64,000 nt of DNA from Elmis aenea (lineage: Eukaryota > Arthropoda > Insecta > Coleoptera > Elmidae): contig OX393581.1 in the NCBI GenBank assembly GCA_947652605.1, positions 5,212,640-5,276,639 on the forward strand. The letters run 5' to 3'. This document shows positions 60,642 to 64,000 of this stretch, piece by piece. Below the pieces are notes generated by a model that did not search any database, had not been told where the DNA came from, and was given only the letters and a program-made list of their open reading frames with translations. Each line of letters opens with the position of its first letter. Position 1 is the stretch's first letter. The position numbers and the translations under genes were made by a program.

Positions 60642-63179
60642 TCACTGCTTCTTAGACTTTTGCTCAGAATCTGAATCGGGATATAAAACTCTTGCAGGAG
60701 TTGTGGTCCACAAAACTGCATCTCTAACGGATGTTTGTGTGATCCTGAACATAGAATCCGTACCATTTAATCGGTCTAAAATACCGTATAATCCATAATT
60801 TTGTGTAAATCTGCAAAATAAAAATGTATTAGTAGGTGTAACGTGTAACATAATTTTTCGATTTGAGTTTTTCTTAAAAACCTTTGAGGCTGCAAAATCT
60901 AAACAAAACATCTTAACATACAAATTTTGAAAATATAATTGGGGTTTGCACTTTTACTTCATTTAAAGTAGATTGTTTTTGTATAGCTGGTCTCTAAAAC
61001 CAAATAGCTTAACAACCTTTCTGCGCGTTTATTTTATTTTGTACTTCGCCAATACGGACAAAAATTCTTTTGAGCACGAGACACGGGGTTTTTAAAAAAA
61101 AATGGAATTATTTGCTTCATTCAGTTTGTGTGAGTTAAAAATTTAAATTATAGAAAAATGTAAGCTGCTTGTACCATAAACGTCGATTTTAATGTAAATG
61201 CTAGCAATATTCATATTTACATGAAGACAAAACATAATTTTGGACTTCAATTTATTTGCAAAATATAATTCTGTTATTTTGGGGTTCAATTATTGGTGTT
61301 AACCTACTTCACATGATGAAATTCATGAAACTCAGGTGACGGCAAAAAAGGCAAATGATATCCACAATGACGAATTAAAGCTGCTATAATGTTATATGAA
61401 AGCCAAATCCATGCTGTTATTAAATGCGATCGCATAATGTAAAAACCAAGAACTATTGGCAATAAATTTGAAAACAGATGTTCCACAGGGTGTGCATATG
61501 TAGCCGTGATGGCAATAGGCTCCGTCCATTCGTGATGTATCTTATGGATGTGTTTGTACAACAGTCTGTGGTGGAGTAATCTGAAAATCAACCAATCGTT
61601 ACTTACAGAGCACGTTTTGACTATAACATTGCTAGTACCTGTGTGAATAATAAAATCCTACTTCAGCTATTACTGTAAAAAGTGCCAATTCGAAGAGTAA
61701 TCTGTGCATTGTTGGTAATTCACGGACTTGAAGATGACCGTTTCCATATCTTATTTTATATCCGAAATAGGCAAGAGAAAAGTTTACAGCAAATTGATTG
61801 AATAGGATAACAGCAACGACCTAGAAATTCAAAACAGAATGATTACACCCACAATAACGTTTAATGGTTTAAAATAAAAAATTTGTATCACTTTCTCGTT
61901 TCCTCACAGTTGTATCGTTTACCTTCATTAATTTTCCTGTTTCTACTGGTTCATTCACTCCTGGTTGTGTCTTATATTTATGCATAAACGGTGGTTTATT
62001 CGTGACATCCATCAACAAATAAGCACCCCCAACAATCCAATGCACCGCGGTTGTAATAATGAGCGTCCAGTAAACCCATAATGTTTCGGGATCATCTCCA
62101 ACTGCGTCTAAAAATCTATCCCATTGCGTTTGACAAAACCCACCAGAAGCTTCCCAAAAGCTTTGGAAGAACCTAAAAGATTACTTTTATTAAAAACGTT
62201 GAGTTTTACAAGGGACAAGTTAGGAAAAATTTATCTGTACCGTGTGTTTTTTGCGGTTGCAGATATTGCAATGGCAGGAACAATTACAAATATGGGGCCA
62301 ACCAAGGAGAATATATTTGTATTTTGTTTTTGTATTTGAATATTAGATTTATCTGTAAAAAATTATTTTACCTATAAGTTTTTACCTTGGTTTTTACTGC
62401 TTTTGTGGATAATTTTTTTAATTCAATGATACAAAGTTACAATAATTTTTTAAAAATTCTATATTATTGTTTATTTTAGAATCAAATTCTGGTCTAAGTC
62501 GATGCAAATATTTAGTAAATATTGCATAATATACTTGCAATTTTTTTCTACCAGTTTTGTTTATCAATCATCATATATATTTAAGATTTAAAATGTTGAC
62601 TATATTGAATTTTTTATTGTCTCATGTGCTTTGGAATTCAAAACCAGAAAGTAAAATCATAGCCCTTTCAATTATTGTCCTATTTTATCAACCTTGTATT
62701 TACAAATCTATTGCAGATTGATAGTTGCCACTACAAAATAATGTAATTAAAAATTAGTGTAACTGAAGAAACTGTATTTACTGCTAATTACAAATAACAA
62801 TATCGTCAATTGTATTATTATTTTGTTATCTACCCTAAATCACTTGTTTTCAGGTTTCTGTTGCCATTCTTCTCAAAAAGTTAAGATTTGTACCTATCGT
62901 AAGGTCATGGACTCAAGCTAATTTTAAATCTCTGCATATCAATAATTTTATCAATAGTTATTAACAATGGCCAAGTTTTAAAAATGGACTAAAACAGCTG
63001 ATAATCTTAAAAGTTTTACTTAAATATGACATGTATGTATCTTTATACATGGTTTAAAATATATAATGTATTACGTAAATAAATATTCAACAAAATTTAT
63101 TCTTAACAATCAGTTATCATGCACAATACTTACTTGGTTTATTTAAATGGTCTAGTTTCTTTTTATTGTCCTTAAACAT
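60642..63179 (-). CDS. FAXDC2: FAXDC2-like fatty acid hydroxylase, tandem copy 5 (most divergent)
   Basis: Coding exons in transcript order are 63179-63134, 62352-62241, 62172-61923, 61820-61639, 61580-61308 and 60810-60642, in the shared phases, giving 343 uninterrupted residues. Histidine boxes are HRLLH, HKIHH, HCGYH and HEFHH, so the metal-binding histidines are kept while neighbours change (HSGYH to HCGYH, HDFHH to HEFHH). Exon 4 replaces the GEGHPPVRELPTM segment of the other copies by GNGHLQVRELPTM. Exon 2 has an unusual IQIQKQN stretch in place of NQxGTQN. The C-terminus KSKKQ keeps the KXKXX pattern. The promoter box shared by copies 1-4 is absent. It is the farthest copy from the IRAG-like gene and looks like the oldest branch, judged by eye. 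Confidence 0.92.
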
Positions 63180-63394
63180 CTTTAAACGAGAAACTACAGC
63201 TTAAGCTAACAGTTCTTGCACAATAACAAAACACACGCGACCTCTAGACTTATTATCAATAATAAAGTTTTCCCCAACATTAAATTATAAACATGTAACT
63301 GACAACTATTTATACAATTTATCATGTTTTCATTAGAACAAATTATTATTGTTAATTATAAATAAAAAGTATCAAGCTGTTTATTCTCTATCAC

Positions 63395-64000
63395 CATTAT
63401 CTTCGTTACCCTTTTTTACCCGCTGGTGTCGAGGCTTGCTCCTTCACATTACTTTCCCTCAACAAAGCTACGCCACCCCCTTCGGTCCCCGGCCAGCACC
63501 CTTGCTTCCTCCCCTGATTTTCCTCTACGTTTTAGTATCTCCACTGCGCTGTTGTTCCAGGTTGTTCTAGGTCGTCCCCTTCTGTTTTTATCTATTTTTC
63601 CGGCTTCCCATATTTTCTTACCTTGCCTTGTGTTGTCCATTCGTATCAAATGGCCTGTCCACTTTAATTGCTTTTCCTTTATTTTACTTTTCAGTTACTT
63701 CATTTTAAGTTTTTTGCTTATGTATTCGTTTCTTATTTTATCTACTCTTCTTGCCCCTACCACCTTTCTTAAATACCGCATTTCTGCAGCCTGTAATCTA
63801 TTCTCTTGTCCTTCATTCAATATCAATTCTCAGCCCCATATGTTAATATTGGTATGTAAATTGTATTGTATACTGCTATTTTTGTTTCTCTTGATATCTC
63901 TTTTATTCAGAAAATTTTTATATATCGCGTTCTATGTCCTTGTTGCTGTTTTTTTCCTATTTCCTATATCTTTTTCTTGTGTTTCTTTACTATTTATAAG
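63395..64000 (-). mobile_element. LINE C-terminal fragment running off the window edge
   Basis: The minus strand gives AAEMRYLRKVVGARRVDKIR, then HLIRMDNTRQGKKIWEAGK and NRRGRPRTTWNN. This is the zinc-knuckle and basic tail of a non-LTR reverse transcriptase. The upstream part continues beyond base 64,000. It lies upstream of FAXDC2-like copy 5. Confidence 0.78.

Overview
This is nuclear DNA from an insect. It is strongly A+T-rich, its genes are split by GT-AG introns, it carries insect-type LINE, hAT, mariner and MITE remnants, and its best-preserved proteins look like insect family members. A beetle is my best guess from the repeat style, but the sequence alone does not prove the order.

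Layout. Bases 1-10,200 hold no gene I can support. They contain a dead hAT transposon (906-2218), a fold-back repeat, a LINE RNase H fragment and a 3-kb satellite-like block. A compact six-exon gene for a cytosolic 5'-nucleotidase III (10,294-11,512, + strand) follows, with a TATA box upstream and a ~185-bp tandem repeat downstream. From 12,500 to 22,100 there are only LINE and MITE remnants. A six-exon + strand gene for an IRAG/LRMP (JAW1/MRVI1) family tail-anchored coiled-coil protein runs from 22,108 to 40,213; its 13-kb first intron is full of LINE debris.

The main feature is 40,454-63,179: five consecutive, same-direction (- strand) copies of a fatty acid hydroxylase gene of the FAXDC2 type. 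Each has six coding exons with identical intron positions and phases (1,2,0,2,2). I reconstructed all five exon by exon and each gives an uninterrupted reading frame of 343-345 codons with the di-iron histidine boxes intact. Copies 1-4 share a promoter block around AGTTGATAACGCG about 135-150 bp upstream of the ATG; copy 5 has lost it by a deletion. Copies 2 and 3 carry the same fold-back element at the same upstream site, which marks them as the most recent duplicates.

The introns of the cluster record later insertions: a mariner (copy 1), a 565-bp solo LTR with target duplication (copy 2), a hAT MITE inside a LINE ORF1 fragment (copy 4), and a 2.75-kb hAT-ended satellite composite inside another palindromic MITE (copy 4). 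The IRAG-like gene and copy 1 are convergent, with 240 bp between their stop codons. There is no operon-like cooperation to infer. The shared logic is a locally amplified ER lipid/sterol oxidase family next to two unrelated single-copy housekeeping-type genes. Exon coordinates, frames and repeat boundaries were read by hand; family names come from motif recognition, not from a database search.
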